NCBI RefSeq assembly: GCF_024397855.1
Contig: NZ_CP073343.1
Coordinates: 682,001 to 746,000, forward strand
Length of the DNA: 64,000 bases
Source of the DNA: Marinomonas rhizomae
GTDB lineage: Bacteria; Pseudomonadota; Gammaproteobacteria; Pseudomonadales; Marinomonadaceae
Direction of reading: 5' to 3'
Of this stretch, positions 1-9,135 are shown piece by piece. The notes below the pieces were generated by a model. That model saw only the letters and a program-made list of their open reading frames with translations. It was not told where the DNA came from and searched no databases. Position numbers and translations under genes: made by a program. Each line of letters begins with the position of its first letter. Position 1 is the first letter of the stretch.

Positions 1-2
1 AA

Positions 3-686
3 GAACCTATCAAGAAACGCACCATTCGCAGCTTTGTTGTACGTGGTGGTCGCATGACGGAAGGCCAACAAAAGAATTACGATGCGAACTGGGCCGTGTA
101 CGGTTTAGATCTTGCTGATGGGCGAATTGACTACACAACAGTATTTGGTCGTGAATCAGATGTGGTGCTTGAAGTTGGCTTTGGCATGGGAGCTTCGCTT
201 GTTGAAATGGCGAAAAACGCGCCAGAGAAAGATTTTATCGGTATCGAAGTGCACCCACCAGGTGTTGCCAAACTGATGATGCTGGCAAAAGAAGAAGGCA
301 TTACTAATTTACGTGTTTACTGTGATGACGCGATTGAAATCATGGCAAATTGCTTACCGCAAAACACAGCCAGCACCTTTCAGTTGTTCTTCCCAGATCC
401 TTGGCACAAGAAAAAGCACAATAAGCGTCGTATTGTTCAGCCGTTGTTTGCTCAGCAAGTAGCGAATGTATTAAAAGACGGTGGACACTTTCATATGGCC
501 ACAGATTGGCAGCCTTATGCCGAGCACATGATGGAAGTAATGGAAGCCCAAGAAGGCTATGAAAACGCAGCAGGTAAAGGTGAGTACCACCCTCGTCCTG
601 AATCGCGTCCATTGACCAAATTTGAGCAACGTGGTGAACGTTTAGGTCATGGTGTTTGGGATTTGATTTATACAAAACAAAGGTAA
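3..686 (+). CDS. trmB: tRNA (guanine-N7)-methyltransferase, 5'-truncated by window edge
   Basis: TrmB methylates G46 of tRNAs using S-adenosylmethionine in the cytoplasm. Reading in frame upstream of the first ATG (position 54) gives a TrmB-like sequence ending [10 protein letters not shown], so the true start lies before the window and the ATG at 54 is internal. Counting from that ATG, the SAM-binding motif EVGFGMG is at residues 40-46 and the family signature [13 protein letters not shown] at 114-126. The visible part (about 228 codons) is close to the usual 230-240 residues, so little is missing. The family assignment is very safe. The gene is not functionally tied to its wzz neighbour, which starts about 90 bases downstream. 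Confidence 0.96.
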   Translation, partial: EPIKKRTIRSFVVRGGRMTEGQQKNYDANWAVYGLDLADGRIDYTTVFGRESDVVLEVGFGMGASLVEMAKNAPEKDFIGIEVHPPGVAKLMMLAKEEGITNLRVYCDDAIEIMANCLPQNTASTFQLFFPDPWHKKKHNKRRIVQPLFAQQVANVLKDGGHFHMATDWQPYAEHMMEVMEAQEGYENAAGKGEYHPRPESRPLTKFEQRGERLGHGVWDLIYTKQR

Positions 687-778
687 TCGAATAAATGGCT
701 AATACATGCCCTTATCGGTATATTTAGATGATATATTTTAGATTTGAATAATTTTATTCCTTTATGGAGAGGCGTATT

Positions 779-1921
779 GTGACAAAAGGTCAGCTATCAC
801 AGGGAAAAATGGAACAAAGTTCAGATATAGCAAAATATCGGTTTGATCGTCATGATGATGAGATTGATTTAAAAGAGCTTATCTTGGCTCTATGGCAGGG
901 GAAGTTTACAATCATTGTGGTGACTATCTTTTGCACAGTAATAGCAATTGCTTACGCATTATTAGCAAAAGAAAAGTGGACAACAGAGGCTATCATTACA
1001 GAGCCTCAGATAAGTGCTTTTGCAGATTACCAAAAAATGGTGAATGATTTCCAGCCTATTTTTGATGTTTATCAAGGTGGGACTATTCTGATTAGCCAGC
1101 AGTTAATGAGCTTTGTTTCACCCGAAAAACTATTTCAAATTTATTTACAGCAGTACAATGCTAGAAGTAATAAAAAAGACTACATTACTTCTTTTGATGG
1201 TTTTGAAGAAGAGTTAAAAACAATACATCAAACAAGTGAGGGTGATGAGTCTCGGGCCCAAGAGTCTAAATTGTATAACCAGTGGTATAAAAAGCTAACA
1301 GCAGCTGCAATAAAATCAAAAGACCAGCCAGAATCATACTCTCTAAAAGGTAATGGTGAGAATGCTAAAGAAAGTCTTGATTTTTTGAACGGGTACATTA
1401 AATATGTTGAAGCTAAGGCGCGAGAGCTTGTGCTTGCTAATCTCAAATCCACAGTTGATTCTAAATCTAGTGAATTAACTCAGCAAAAAAGCATGTTAGT
1501 GGATCAGGCAAAGAGTCGCTTGCAAAGTGAGACGGAGCTTGCTAAATATGCTTTGCAGATAGCTAAAGCTGCAGGTTTAGATGGGCCTCAGCAGAATTTA
1601 GGAGATCAAGAGATATTTGCCATCAATATTGGAGCTAATGCACTCGAAGCTAAAGTAAAAGTTTTAGAGGGTCTTAGTGCTGATCAGCTTAGCGTCATAG
1701 AGCCAAGATTACAGACAATTAGTTCAAAGCTGAACTTGTTAGATGTTTTGAACGTGAATTCAAATGTGTCTTTTAATACTTTTCAATACATTGAGGCACC
1801 AGAAAAGCCACTTAGTCGAACTGCACCTAAAAGGCCTCTTATTGCTGTTTTAGGAGTGCTGCTGGGAGGGATGTTAGGTTGCTTTATTGTGCTGGTGAGG
1901 TTTGCGTTTAGAGAAAAGTAA
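779..1921 (+). CDS. Wzz-type polysaccharide chain-length determinant
   Basis: This is an inner-membrane co-polymerase of the Wzz family, which sets the modal length of O-antigen or related polymers made by Wzy. It has the family layout: a short cytoplasmic N-terminus, a first membrane helix (IIVVTIFCTVIAIAYALLA, about residues 45-63), a long coiled-coil-rich periplasmic part, and a proline-rich stretch before a second helix near the C-terminus (AVLGVLLGGMLGCFIVLV). I chose GTG 779 because GGAGAGG at 766-772 lies six bases before it; the in-frame ATG at 764 has no ribosome site. It stands alone about 11 kb before the first polysaccharide cluster, with trmB upstream and a convergent hns-like gene downstream. 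Which polymer it controls is unknown. There is no cytoplasmic kinase domain, so it is not Wzc. Confidence 0.88.
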   Translation: MTKGQLSQGKMEQSSDIAKYRFDRHDDEIDLKELILALWQGKFTIIVVTIFCTVIAIAYALLAKEKWTTEAIITEPQISAFADYQKMVNDFQPIFDVYQGGTILISQQLMSFVSPEKLFQIYLQQYNARSNKKDYITSFDGFEEELKTIHQTSEGDESRAQESKLYNQWYKKLTAAAIKSKDQPESYSLKGNGENAKESLDFLNGYIKYVEAKARELVLANLKSTVDSKSSELTQQKSMLVDQAKSRLQSETELAKYALQIAKAAGLDGPQQNLGDQEIFAINIGANALEAKVKVLEGLSADQLSVIEPRLQTISSKLNLLDVLNVNSNVSFNTFQYIEAPEKPLSRTAPKRPLIAVLGVLLGGMLGCFIVLVRFAFREK

Positions 1922-1964
1922 ATGACTCAAAAGTAGTAAATATGGCTTAAGTTAGTTTGAAATA

Positions 1965-1993
1965 AAAAAGCGACTCAACGAGTCGCTTTTTTA
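1965..1993. terminator. Bidirectional rho-independent terminator
   Basis: A perfect inverted repeat (AGCGACTC / GAGTCGCT, three-base loop) is flanked by an A-run on the left and a T-run on the right. It lies between the converging wzz and hns-like genes and can end transcription in both directions. Confidence 0.85.
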
Positions 1994-2021
1994 TTATTTA
2001 AATAAAGGTAGAAATAAATAG

Positions 2022-2420
2022 TTATTTGATTTCTACACTTTCACGGCTGTTGCCGGCATCAAAGTATTCTTGGAATACTTTAGGAGTGCGGCCACGGCCA
2101 GTCCATTCGTGAGTTTCGCCAGCCACTGTTAGGCGATATTTAGGTTCAACCGTTTTGCCTTTAGTTGCGCCTGCTTTTGGAGTCGTTAGCAATGCTACTT
2201 CTTCCATTGTTAAGCCGCTTTTCGCGATTAGGTTTGCGATTTCTTCAGCGCGAGCAGACTTTTGAGCTTGCTCTGCTTCACGAGCGGCTTCTTCTTCTTT
2301 TGCTTTTTCAAGCGCGTTGTTGAAGCCTGCAATTAGGTTTTCAAGTTGCGCAACGTTTAGCTCTTTTGCTGCTGCACGTGCTTTGGCTTTGTTGCCTGCT
2401 AATTCTAGTAATAAACTCAT
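2022..2420 (-). CDS. H-NS family nucleoid-associated protein
   Basis: This is a 132-residue DNA-binding protein of the H-NS histone-like family, which coats and silences A+T-rich, often horizontally acquired DNA. The C-terminal DNA-binding core WTGRGRTP is at residues 106-113. The N-terminal half (1-65) is Ala/Glu/Lys-rich and predicted helical or coiled coil, as expected for the oligomerisation domain. Length fits the family (about 130-137). Its position near the A+T-rich polysaccharide genes at 19-25 kb makes it a plausible silencer of them, but that is inference. It is transcribed away from tex and converges on wzz. Confidence 0.92.
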   Translation of the reverse strand: MSLLLELAGNKAKARAAAKELNVAQLENLIAGFNNALEKAKEEEAAREAEQAQKSARAEEIANLIAKSGLTMEEVALLTTPKAGATKGKTVEPKYRLTVAGETHEWTGRGRTPKVFQEYFDAGNSRESVEIK

Positions 2421-2797
2421 TGGTGTCTCCTAATTATCTGTTAAGAACTGGTTGCCTGTTAAGAACTGGTTGGTCCTGCACTGAAAAAGAGATCCATCTT
2501 TTATGGCCAGCGGTATGTGTTAAAATTCATAAATTCGAAACTTCCATAAGATCGGAAAAGATAAAGTGTTTTTAAATCTGATAGTAAATCTTAACCAGAC
2601 GAAAAACGTGTTTTATCTTATGTTGCAAATTGAATATTAATTCGTACCGTAAAAAAACATTGAATTGATATCAGTACATTGTGATGTAATTTTATACTAT
2701 TTCAAGTTTGTGTGTGGATTTTAATAAAAAACAACCTAACATGCTAACAAAATAATGCGTTTAATCCGTTAAAAAAGTGTAAACAATAGGGTAATAA
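2421..2797. other. A+T-rich intergenic region between divergent hns-like gene and tex
   Basis: These 377 bases carry the 5' regions of two divergent genes. Apart from the 18-bp tandem duplication at 2438-2472 it is very A+T-rich with no convincing gene. A reading frame at 2366-2575 on the plus strand overlaps the hns-like gene and looks like noise. Promoters of both genes must lie here, but no -35/-10 pair stands out enough to call. The A+T-rich part could bind H-NS itself (autoregulation), which is inference. Confidence 0.6.
2438..2472. repeat. 18-bp tandem duplication upstream of the hns-like gene
   Basis: The block CTGTTAAGAACTGGTTG occurs twice (2438-2454 and 2456-2472) at an 18-bp period, 18 bases before the hns-like start on its 5' side. 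It could be a duplicated regulatory site or a recent slippage event. Confidence 0.75.
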
Positions 2798-4960
2798 ATG
2801 AATTCCATATCAGATAACTTAAGAATAGAGTTTTCTATATTAAAAAAATACAGCGACAATATTATTCAATTATTCGAAGAAGGCGCAACCGTTCCATTCA
2901 TTGCGCGGTATAGAAAAGAAAATACAGGCGGCATGAGCGATATGGATTTGCGGTCTTTTTACGATAGATGGCAATACTTAGTCGAATTAAAAAAACGTAA
3001 AGAAAGCATCCTTGCGTTATTAGCAGGCGATACAAATGTCTCAGACACCATAAGAAAAAAAATACAAAGCGCTGTCTCTAAAAATGAATTGGAGGATTTA
3101 TACTCGCCCTTTAAGAAAACCCGTAAGACAAAAGCGGATGAGGCTAGAGAGCAGGGGCTTCAGCCTCTGGCTGCGTTAATATGGTCCGGCCAGCGCTCTG
3201 ATACCTTGTCCGCAATCGACGCTTGGTGTAAACAGCATAATATTGTCCTGTCGGCAGAGTCTGCCTTAGAAGGGGCAACTGAAATATTGAATGAAGCAAT
3301 TGCTAATGACAGCGAGGTTCTAAAAAAGGGTCGTGCAATATTGCTCAAAGACGGTCTTTTAACCAGTAGGGTGCTGCGAGGTAAAAAGGAGCAAGGTGAA
3401 AAATTTAGAGATTATTTTGATTATCAAGAAGCGATAATTAAAGTGCCTTCCCATCGTTTGCTTGCGCTCTTTCGAGGAAAAAAAGAGTCGATATTAAAAT
3501 TAAGTGTTTCCCTAAAAAATGAGCAAAATTATCCAGATACATTAATTCTTCCCCACCTTAATTCATTGCTTGATGCAAGTTTGCCAGAATCCCATCGAGT
3601 AACGCCTTTGCAGCGTAAGTATTTAAATCATGCTTGGGAAAATAAACTTCTACCTAAACTAGAAACAGATGTTCTTTCTCAATTGAAAGAGCGGGCAGAA
3701 GAAGGCGCTATTCAGGTTTTTGCTGATAATTTGCAAGACTTATTAATGGCTGCACCGGCTGGCGCTTATAGAGTATTGGGTGTTGATCCAGGCTTTCGTA
3801 ACGGCGTTAAGTTGGCCGTTATCGACGAACAGGGCTCTTTACTGGATCACGGTGTTATTTATCCTCATGGGCCTCAAAATCGCACACAAGAAGCCAGTGC
3901 AGTGCTTTCTAAGCTGATACACAAGCATGGCATTGGTTGGGTGGCGATTGGGAATGGAACGGCATCACGAGAAACAGAAGCACTAGTCAAAGCGCTCATT
4001 AGCGAATCGAATTTAGATTGCCGAGCTGTGGTGGTCAGCGAAGCGGGTGCGTCTGTCTATTCGGCGTCACCCATCGCAATACAAGAATTTCCAGATTTAG
4101 ATGTCACTATTCGAGGTGCTGTGTCTATTGCTCGTCGTTTTCAAGATCCCCTTGCTGAATTAGTGAAAATTGACCCTCAAGCGATTGGCGTTGGTCAGTA
4201 CCAGCATGACGTCAAAGCAGCCTTGTTGTCTAAGTCACTGGCAAACGTGGTGGAAGATTGCGTAAACCGCGTTGGGGTGGATATTAACCTCGCCTCGGTA
4301 TCCTTACTGTCTTATGTTTCTGGGCTAACCAATCGATTAGCGCAAAATATCGTGGATTATCGCCAGCAAAAAGGGCGAATCGAATCCAGAAGTGAGCTAT
4401 TGAAGATAAAAGGCATCGGTGATAAAAGCTTCGAGCAGTGCGCAGGCTTTTTAAGAATACTCAATGGCAAAGAAGCCTTAGACCAGTCTGGCGTGCACCC
4501 TGAATCCTATCCATTGGTTCAAAAAATGGCCGCGCAACTAAAGTTAAAAGCCCATGACTTGCTTAATAATAGCGGCGCTTTGCAGCAGTTAAAGTTGTCG
4601 GCACCAAGCTTTGCCCAGGCAGGCGATTTTACTTATACAGACATACTTAATGAACTTGCCAAGCCTGGCCGAGATCCAAGGCCCGAGTTTCGTTATGCGT
4701 CTTTTGATCACAGCGTGCAAAAGCTGGAAGATGTACACGAAGGCATGGAGTTAGAAGGCGTTGTGACCAACGTGGCAGCATTTGGCGCCTTTGTAGACTT
4801 AGGAGTGCATCAAGACGGATTGATTCATATCTCGCAATTGGCCGATCGATTTGTCAAAGACCCAAGAGATCTAGTGCGAGTAGGGCAAGTAGTCAAGGTC
4901 ACCGTGTTAGAAGTGGACGTACAACGTAAGCGCATTGCCCTGAAAGCGAATGGGCTTTGA
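2798..4960 (+). CDS. tex: Tex family transcription accessory protein / RNA-binding protein
   Basis: Tex is a conserved cytoplasmic nucleic-acid-binding protein implicated in transcription and in tolerance of toxin expression. The order of domains is visible: an N-terminal helical region beginning with the family sequence VPFIARYRKENTGG, a YqgF/RNase H-like domain starting at VLGVDPGFRNG (about residue 325), helix-hairpin-helix segments (KIKGIGDKSFEQCAGFLRI), and a C-terminal S1 RNA-binding domain (GVVTNVAAFGAFVDLGVHQDG to the end). At 720 residues it is about 50 shorter than the E. coli homologue (773), ending right after the S1 domain, so the usual basic tail is missing. The ATG at 2798 has a weak upstream GGG site. 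Confidence 0.95.
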   Translation: MNSISDNLRIEFSILKKYSDNIIQLFEEGATVPFIARYRKENTGGMSDMDLRSFYDRWQYLVELKKRKESILALLAGDTNVSDTIRKKIQSAVSKNELEDLYSPFKKTRKTKADEAREQGLQPLAALIWSGQRSDTLSAIDAWCKQHNIVLSAESALEGATEILNEAIANDSEVLKKGRAILLKDGLLTSRVLRGKKEQGEKFRDYFDYQEAIIKVPSHRLLALFRGKKESILKLSVSLKNEQNYPDTLILPHLNSLLDASLPESHRVTPLQRKYLNHAWENKLLPKLETDVLSQLKERAEEGAIQVFADNLQDLLMAAPAGAYRVLGVDPGFRNGVKLAVIDEQGSLLDHGVIYPHGPQNRTQEASAVLSKLIHKHGIGWVAIGNGTASRETEALVKALISESNLDCRAVVVSEAGASVYSASPIAIQEFPDLDVTIRGAVSIARRFQDPLAELVKIDPQAIGVGQYQHDVKAALLSKSLANVVEDCVNRVGVDINLASVSLLSYVSGLTNRLAQNIVDYRQQKGRIESRSELLKIKGIGDKSFEQCAGFLRILNGKEALDQSGVHPESYPLVQKMAAQLKLKAHDLLNNSGALQQLKLSAPSFAQAGDFTYTDILNELAKPGRDPRPEFRYASFDHSVQKLEDVHEGMELEGVVTNVAAFGAFVDLGVHQDGLIHISQLADRFVKDPRDLVRVGQVVKVTVLEVDVQRKRIALKANGL

Positions 4961-4980
4961 TCAAAAGTCCCTGAAAACAA

Positions 4981-5011
4981 AAAACCGATTAGAAAACTCT
5001 AATCGGTTTTT
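4981..5011. terminator. Bidirectional rho-independent terminator between tex and azoR
   Basis: A perfect 13-bp stem (AAAACCGATTAGA / TCTAATCGGTTTT) with a four-base loop and flanking A/T runs sits between the converging tex and azoR genes. Confidence 0.88.
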
Positions 5012-5053
5012 AGGCATAACCAATAACAATAACTTAAAGGGGAAAAGTTAGTA

Positions 5054-5647
5054 TTAAACAGCTACGGCGATTTGTGATTTTGCTGTGTTGAACGCTTCTT
5101 CACCTGGCTCGCCCATTGCTTGACCACCAGCAATGAAAGTCTCTTTCACATTTAGACCAATGAAGCCTAGGAATGTTTGAATGTGTGGTACTTGATGATC
5201 GACTGGCGCGCCCGCTAAGAAGCTACCGCTTGCAGCAAAAATGTAAGCATCTTTGTTTACAAGACCAACAGGGCCAGTTTCAGTGTATTTAAATGTACGG
5301 CCAGCACGAGCAACATAGTCAAAGTAAGACTTCAATGTAGAAGGGATGCCGAAGTTGTACATAGGTGCAGAAACAATAACTAGGTCAGCCGCTTCTAATT
5401 CAGCAATTAGCTCATCGCCAATCGCAGCAATAGCTTGTTGCTCAGCAGAACGATCTTCTTCTGGAGTGAACAAAGCACCCAATGTTTCGCCAGTAAAGTG
5501 AGGTAGTGGGTTCGCTGTTACATCACGAGCAACCACTTGGCCTTCAGGATTTTTTGCCAACCATTTTTCAACAAACTCGTTTGCTAGTTGACGTGATTTA
5601 GAGTTTTCGCCAGAAGCGCTAGAGTCAATACGTAATAAAGTAGCCAT
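5054..5647 (-). CDS. azoR: FMN-dependent NADH-azoreductase / quinone reductase
   Basis: AzoR is a cytoplasmic flavodoxin-fold dimer that reduces quinones and azo compounds with NADH. The 197-residue length matches the family (about 200). The N-terminus LLRIDSSASGENSKSRQL is the phosphate-binding loop of FMN, and SAPMYNFGIPSTLK (93-106) contacts the isoalloxazine ring. It is divergent from a LysR-type regulator with 168 bases between them, an arrangement typical of LysR control of a detoxification enzyme. The assignment is safe; the natural substrate is unknown. Confidence 0.95.
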   Translation of the reverse strand: MATLLRIDSSASGENSKSRQLANEFVEKWLAKNPEGQVVARDVTANPLPHFTGETLGALFTPEEDRSAEQQAIAAIGDELIAELEAADLVIVSAPMYNFGIPSTLKSYFDYVARAGRTFKYTETGPVGLVNKDAYIFAASGSFLAGAPVDHQVPHIQTFLGFIGLNVKETFIAGGQAMGEPGEEAFNTAKSQIAVAV

Positions 5648-5762
5648 TTTAATAATTTCTCCTCGGTAATCTTAAGTGAGCCAAGATGGCTCGTCACTTG
5701 ATAATGAAGCTATCTTATAACCAAGTTATTCGATTAAAAAGCGACATTTTTTGGAGATATTG

Positions 5763-5777
5763 ATCGAAAAATACGAT
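5763..5777. promoter_or_regulatory. Candidate LysR-type operator (T-N11-A palindrome)
   Basis: ATCG-N7-CGAT forms a palindrome containing a T-N11-A core, the usual LysR-type binding motif. It lies in the intergenic region between divergent azoR and the LysR gene, 39 bases before the regulator's start. Its use by this regulator is inferred from position. Confidence 0.5.
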
Positions 5778-5815
5778 ACATTAATCTTTCATATACGAAT
5801 TACAAGAGAGCGACT

Positions 5816-6736
5816 GTGAAAGCCCCAAGAGTAACCCTAGAGCAATGGCGAGTACTGCAATCTGTTGTCGATAAAGGCGGTTTTGCGCAAGCGGCAGAAG
5901 CACTTCACAAAAGCCAATCTTCTGTCAGTTATACAGTCGCAAAGCTTCAAGAGCAGCTAGGCTATCCGTTATTAATTATAGAGGGGCGAAAAGCCAAGCT
6001 AACAGAGCGAGGTGAAGTCTTGTTGCGTCGTTCACGGCATTTATTAAAAGAAGCGGTAGATCTAGAAGAACTGGCTCACACACTTGGACAAGGTTGGGAG
6101 CCAGAACTAGAGCTAGTAGTCGATCAGGCGTTCCCGACGCCTGCTTTGCTGCGAGCCTTGCAAGCTTTCGAACCACAGAGCCAAGGCACACAAGTCCAGC
6201 TAAAAGAAGCCGTATTAAGTGGAGGCGAAGAAGCACTGCGAAAAGGCAGCCCAGATCTTGTACTTAGCTCTATCGTACCCAAAGGCTATTTGGCAGACCC
6301 CATAGTCGAAGTGGAAATGATCGCCGTCGCCGCGACGAGCCATCCCTTGCACCAAGAAGCAGACCCAATTAATAACGAACGCCTGAGCCGCGAGTTGCAG
6401 ATTGTCATCCGAGACTCCGCATCGGAAACTTCTGTCGATGCGGGTTGGCTGGGTACAGATCGACGCTGGACGGTATCAAGCGTGCAATCCGCACTGGAAA
6501 TCGTGACAAGCGGCATTGGTTTCGCGTGGTTGCCCAAGGCCGATTTAGAATACGCCTTGCAAAGTAGTAAGCTCAAAAGACTGAAACTGGTTTCTGGAAG
6601 CGAACGCAACTTTCACATGTATGCCATTTTTGGCAAAGGCGAGCGAACTGGCCCAGCGACGCGTCTATTAGTAGAACTCCTTCAAGCTGAATGCAATGCG
6701 TGTCCAAGACGCTCTGCCATTTCGCAAGCGCCTTAA
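5816..6736 (+). CDS. LysR-family transcriptional regulator, probably of azoR
   Basis: This is a 306-residue LTTR. The N-terminal winged helix-turn-helix (about residues 5-64, with GGFAQAAEALHKSQSSVSYTVAKLQ) is typical, followed by a substrate-binding domain of two lobes. The start is GTG 5816 with an AAGAGAG site seven bases before. It is divergent from azoR, so control of that gene, probably in response to quinones or electrophiles, is the simplest reading. It converges on the PPOX-type flavoprotein gene with a 12-base gap. The inducer cannot be read from the sequence. Confidence 0.92.
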   Translation: MKAPRVTLEQWRVLQSVVDKGGFAQAAEALHKSQSSVSYTVAKLQEQLGYPLLIIEGRKAKLTERGEVLLRRSRHLLKEAVDLEELAHTLGQGWEPELELVVDQAFPTPALLRALQAFEPQSQGTQVQLKEAVLSGGEEALRKGSPDLVLSSIVPKGYLADPIVEVEMIAVAATSHPLHQEADPINNERLSRELQIVIRDSASETSVDAGWLGTDRRWTVSSVQSALEIVTSGIGFAWLPKADLEYALQSSKLKRLKLVSGSERNFHMYAIFGKGERTGPATRLLVELLQAECNACPRRSAISQAP

Positions 6737-6748
6737 TCAAGCCCAGCT

Positions 6749-7303
6749 TTATTCCTGAACCTGATCTTGAATAATACTCAGCAGGGAAGGTAAAAAAGAA
6801 CGCTCTACTTTATTTTCTTCGCTCCAAAGTTTTGCAATGGCAATGGCTTTGGGGCAATGAAACAGCAGTTTATGTACGTTTATTTTGACCACAAGTTTTG
6901 GCAGTTTAGTATTTTCGGCAAATAACGCCAGCGTCTCGTTATCGGTATGTAAGCTGGCGTGACCTTTTAGACGGACAACTTCACCGATCCCCGGAATCAT
7001 GAAAAGCAGGCCAACTTCTGGCCTTTCTACAATATTTCTCAAACTGTCTAAGCGATTATTACCCGCCGTGTCGGCAAAGGCGATGGTATTTGAATCCAGC
7101 ACTATAACAAACCCTGCATCGCCGCCACGAGGCGACACATCTGCAAAGCCATTCTCATCCGTTGTCGACATGATAATAAAAGGACAGTGTTCTATGAAGG
7201 TGATGGAATGCTGTTCTAGTGCATCAATCTCTTTTTTCAAGGCTAAAGGATGCGCCTCATTATAAAGCTCATCAAGTTGTGTTGGTTCGCTGATTTGGCT
7301 CAT
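6749..7303 (-). CDS. PPOX-class flavoprotein (pyridoxamine 5'-phosphate oxidase-like, MSMEG_1061 type)
   Basis: A 184-residue cytoplasmic protein with the split-barrel flavin-binding fold. Recognisable segments are FIIMSTTDENGFADVSPRGGDAG, the IAFADTAGNNRLDSL motif and the EVGLLFMIPG strand, as in the FMN-dependent PPOX proteins of unknown substrate often annotated as pyridamine 5'-phosphate oxidase-related. It is not PdxH itself, which is longer and has a different C-terminus. It stands alone on the minus strand; no partner gene is suggested by context. The reaction is unknown. Confidence 0.85.
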   Translation of the reverse strand: MSQISEPTQLDELYNEAHPLALKKEIDALEQHSITFIEHCPFIIMSTTDENGFADVSPRGGDAGFVIVLDSNTIAFADTAGNNRLDSLRNIVERPEVGLLFMIPGIGEVVRLKGHASLHTDNETLALFAENTKLPKLVVKINVHKLLFHCPKAIAIAKLWSEENKVERSFLPSLLSIIQDQVQE

Positions 7304-7486
7304 GCTAATCCTTTACTATAGTGGTGTGTAATTCATTCGATAATGGTTTTCATTAATTTTTGCGGCTATTTTATACTGCTGATGCTGTAATGTAACGCAT
7401 CAGCATCAGAGTAATTACTTTCTGACAATCTTTGAGCTAAGTTTTTTGAGATGCTTTGAAAATCATTGGTTTATGATTTTTTATAA

Positions 7487-7513
7487 AAATTGTCATTTTT
7501 TTTGTGACAATTT
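7487..7513. promoter_or_regulatory. Perfect 9-bp inverted repeat upstream of glmU
   Basis: AAATTGTCA and TGACAATTT are perfect inverted arms separated by nine bases (mostly T), about 84 bases before glmU. It may be an operator for a dimeric regulator, or an RNA hairpin in the glmU leader. No family of regulator can be named from the sequence. Confidence 0.45.
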
Positions 7514-7596
7514 GGGTTGTGACGGTTTGGGCAAAAAGGTCTAATAGCTCGAATAAGTAATATTCATTATTAAAAGACACCAATTCAAGGATGCTC

Positions 7597-8958
7597 ATGA
7601 CTCAGGATATCGTAATTCTTGCTGCCGGAAAGGGCAGTCGAATGAAATCAGCCTTTTCCAAGGTATTGCACAAAGTTGGCGGCATCGCCATGGTAAAACG
7701 AGTACTCACAACAGCAAGTACACTACCTGAATCAAAACTACATTTAATTGTTGGCCACCAAGGCGAACAAGTCGAGGCAAATTGTCAGGATTTTTCGGCC
7801 AATATTGTTTGGCAAAATGATCCGCAAGGCACTGGCGATGCATTACGTCGCGTTGCGCCTTTCCTTCAAGCAGATGGCGCGACATTAACGCTTTACGGCG
7901 ATGTTCCGCTAATCCGTGCCAGTACATTGCAAAAAATGACGGCGCTGTCTGATTCTAATACTTTGGTTTTGTTAACAATCTCTCTTGATAATCCAACAGG
8001 ATACGGGCGTATCGTGCGCAATGATCAAGGCAAAGTGACGGCGATTGTGGAGCAAAAAGACGCCACAGCTAGCCAGCTTGCGATTAATGAAGTGAACACA
8101 GGCATTCTGCTTGCGCCAAATAATCATCTACAAGGCTGGCTTGCATCGCTAACGAACAACAACGCTCAAGGTGAATATTACCTGACCGATGTGATTGCCA
8201 TGGCGGCACGTGATGGTGTGGATATCGTTACGGTGAACCCTGAAAATGAAGCCGAAGTGGCTGGCGTCAATGACCGTGTTCAGCTTGCCGCATTGGAGCG
8301 TGAGCTGCAAAACCAGCAAGCCATTAGCCTTATGCAAAATGGCGCAACATTACTAGATCCATCCCGCATTGATGTGCGTGGAGAATTGACAACCGGCAAC
8401 GACGTGGTGATCGACGTAAACTGTGTCTTTGAAGGCAAAGTAATACTGGGTGCTGGCGTGGAAGTTGGGCCAAATTGCCACCTTAAAAACTGCACCATTG
8501 GCGATAACACCATTATTAAAAGCAACACCCTCATTGAAGACAGCCAAGTTGGTGAAAATTGCGACATAGGTCCCTTTGCTCGTTTACGTCCAGGTACTCA
8601 ACTTGCTAATAAAGCCAAGATCGGCAACTTTGTTGAAACCAAAAAAGCCATCATTGGCGAAGGCAGCAAGGTCAATCACCTAAGCTACATTGGTGACACA
8701 GAAATGGGGGCGAACGTGAACGTTGGCGCGGGCACCATTACCTGTAATTACGACGGCGTGAATAAACATCAAACGCAGGTGGCCGATAATGTTTTCATTG
8801 GTTCAAACACCTCGTTAGTTGCTCCAGTGCAAGTGGCTGAAGGTGCGACGATAGCGGCCGGCTCGACTATCACGAAACAAGTGGGCGAGAAGCAATTGGC
8901 TTTCGCCAGAGCGCGACAAACGAATAAAGACAATTGGCCTCGACCAACCAAAAAGTAA
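7597..8958 (+). CDS. glmU: Bifunctional UDP-GlcNAc pyrophosphorylase / glucosamine-1-phosphate acetyltransferase
   Basis: GlmU makes UDP-GlcNAc for peptidoglycan, LPS and, here, the sugar pathways of the two polysaccharide clusters. The N-terminal uridylyltransferase domain opens with the LAAGKGSRMKS nucleotide loop; the C-terminal half is a left-handed beta helix of hexapeptide repeats with the acetyltransferase motifs (ARLRPGTQL, GNFVETKKA, SYIGDTEMG, GAGTITCNYDG). Two ATGs are close together (7591, 7597); the AAGGA at 7587-7591 is well placed only for 7597, giving a 453-residue protein close to E. coli GlmU (456). It is followed by glmS after a 279-base repeat-bearing gap. Confidence 0.97.
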   Translation: MTQDIVILAAGKGSRMKSAFSKVLHKVGGIAMVKRVLTTASTLPESKLHLIVGHQGEQVEANCQDFSANIVWQNDPQGTGDALRRVAPFLQADGATLTLYGDVPLIRASTLQKMTALSDSNTLVLLTISLDNPTGYGRIVRNDQGKVTAIVEQKDATASQLAINEVNTGILLAPNNHLQGWLASLTNNNAQGEYYLTDVIAMAARDGVDIVTVNPENEAEVAGVNDRVQLAALERELQNQQAISLMQNGATLLDPSRIDVRGELTTGNDVVIDVNCVFEGKVILGAGVEVGPNCHLKNCTIGDNTIIKSNTLIEDSQVGENCDIGPFARLRPGTQLANKAKIGNFVETKKAIIGEGSKVNHLSYIGDTEMGANVNVGAGTITCNYDGVNKHQTQVADNVFIGSNTSLVAPVQVAEGATIAAGSTITKQVGEKQLAFARARQTNKDNWPRPTKK

Positions 8959-9035
8959 CGTTTTAGCTTTTAATCTTTTTGGGTGTAATTCCTCGCCGCT
9001 TGCGGCGCTAATAATTATAGCCACGCCACGATTGC

Positions 9036-9126
9036 CATTCCCGCGAAGGCTGGAAACCAGTGGTGTTGTCTAAATAGGGTTATTTCCGATGACCATAAGT
9101 GATTGATTCCCGCCTTCGCGGGAATG
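9036..9126. repeat. Inverted pair of CATTCCCGCGAAGGC repeats
   Basis: CATTCCCGCGAAGGC (9036-9050) and its exact reverse complement (9112-9126) flank a 61-base spacer between glmU and glmS. This motif is a widespread REP-like intergenic repeat in proteobacterial genomes. The pair could fold into a large hairpin in a glmU-glmS transcript. Confidence 0.8.
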
Positions 9127-9135
9127 ACGGAATAG

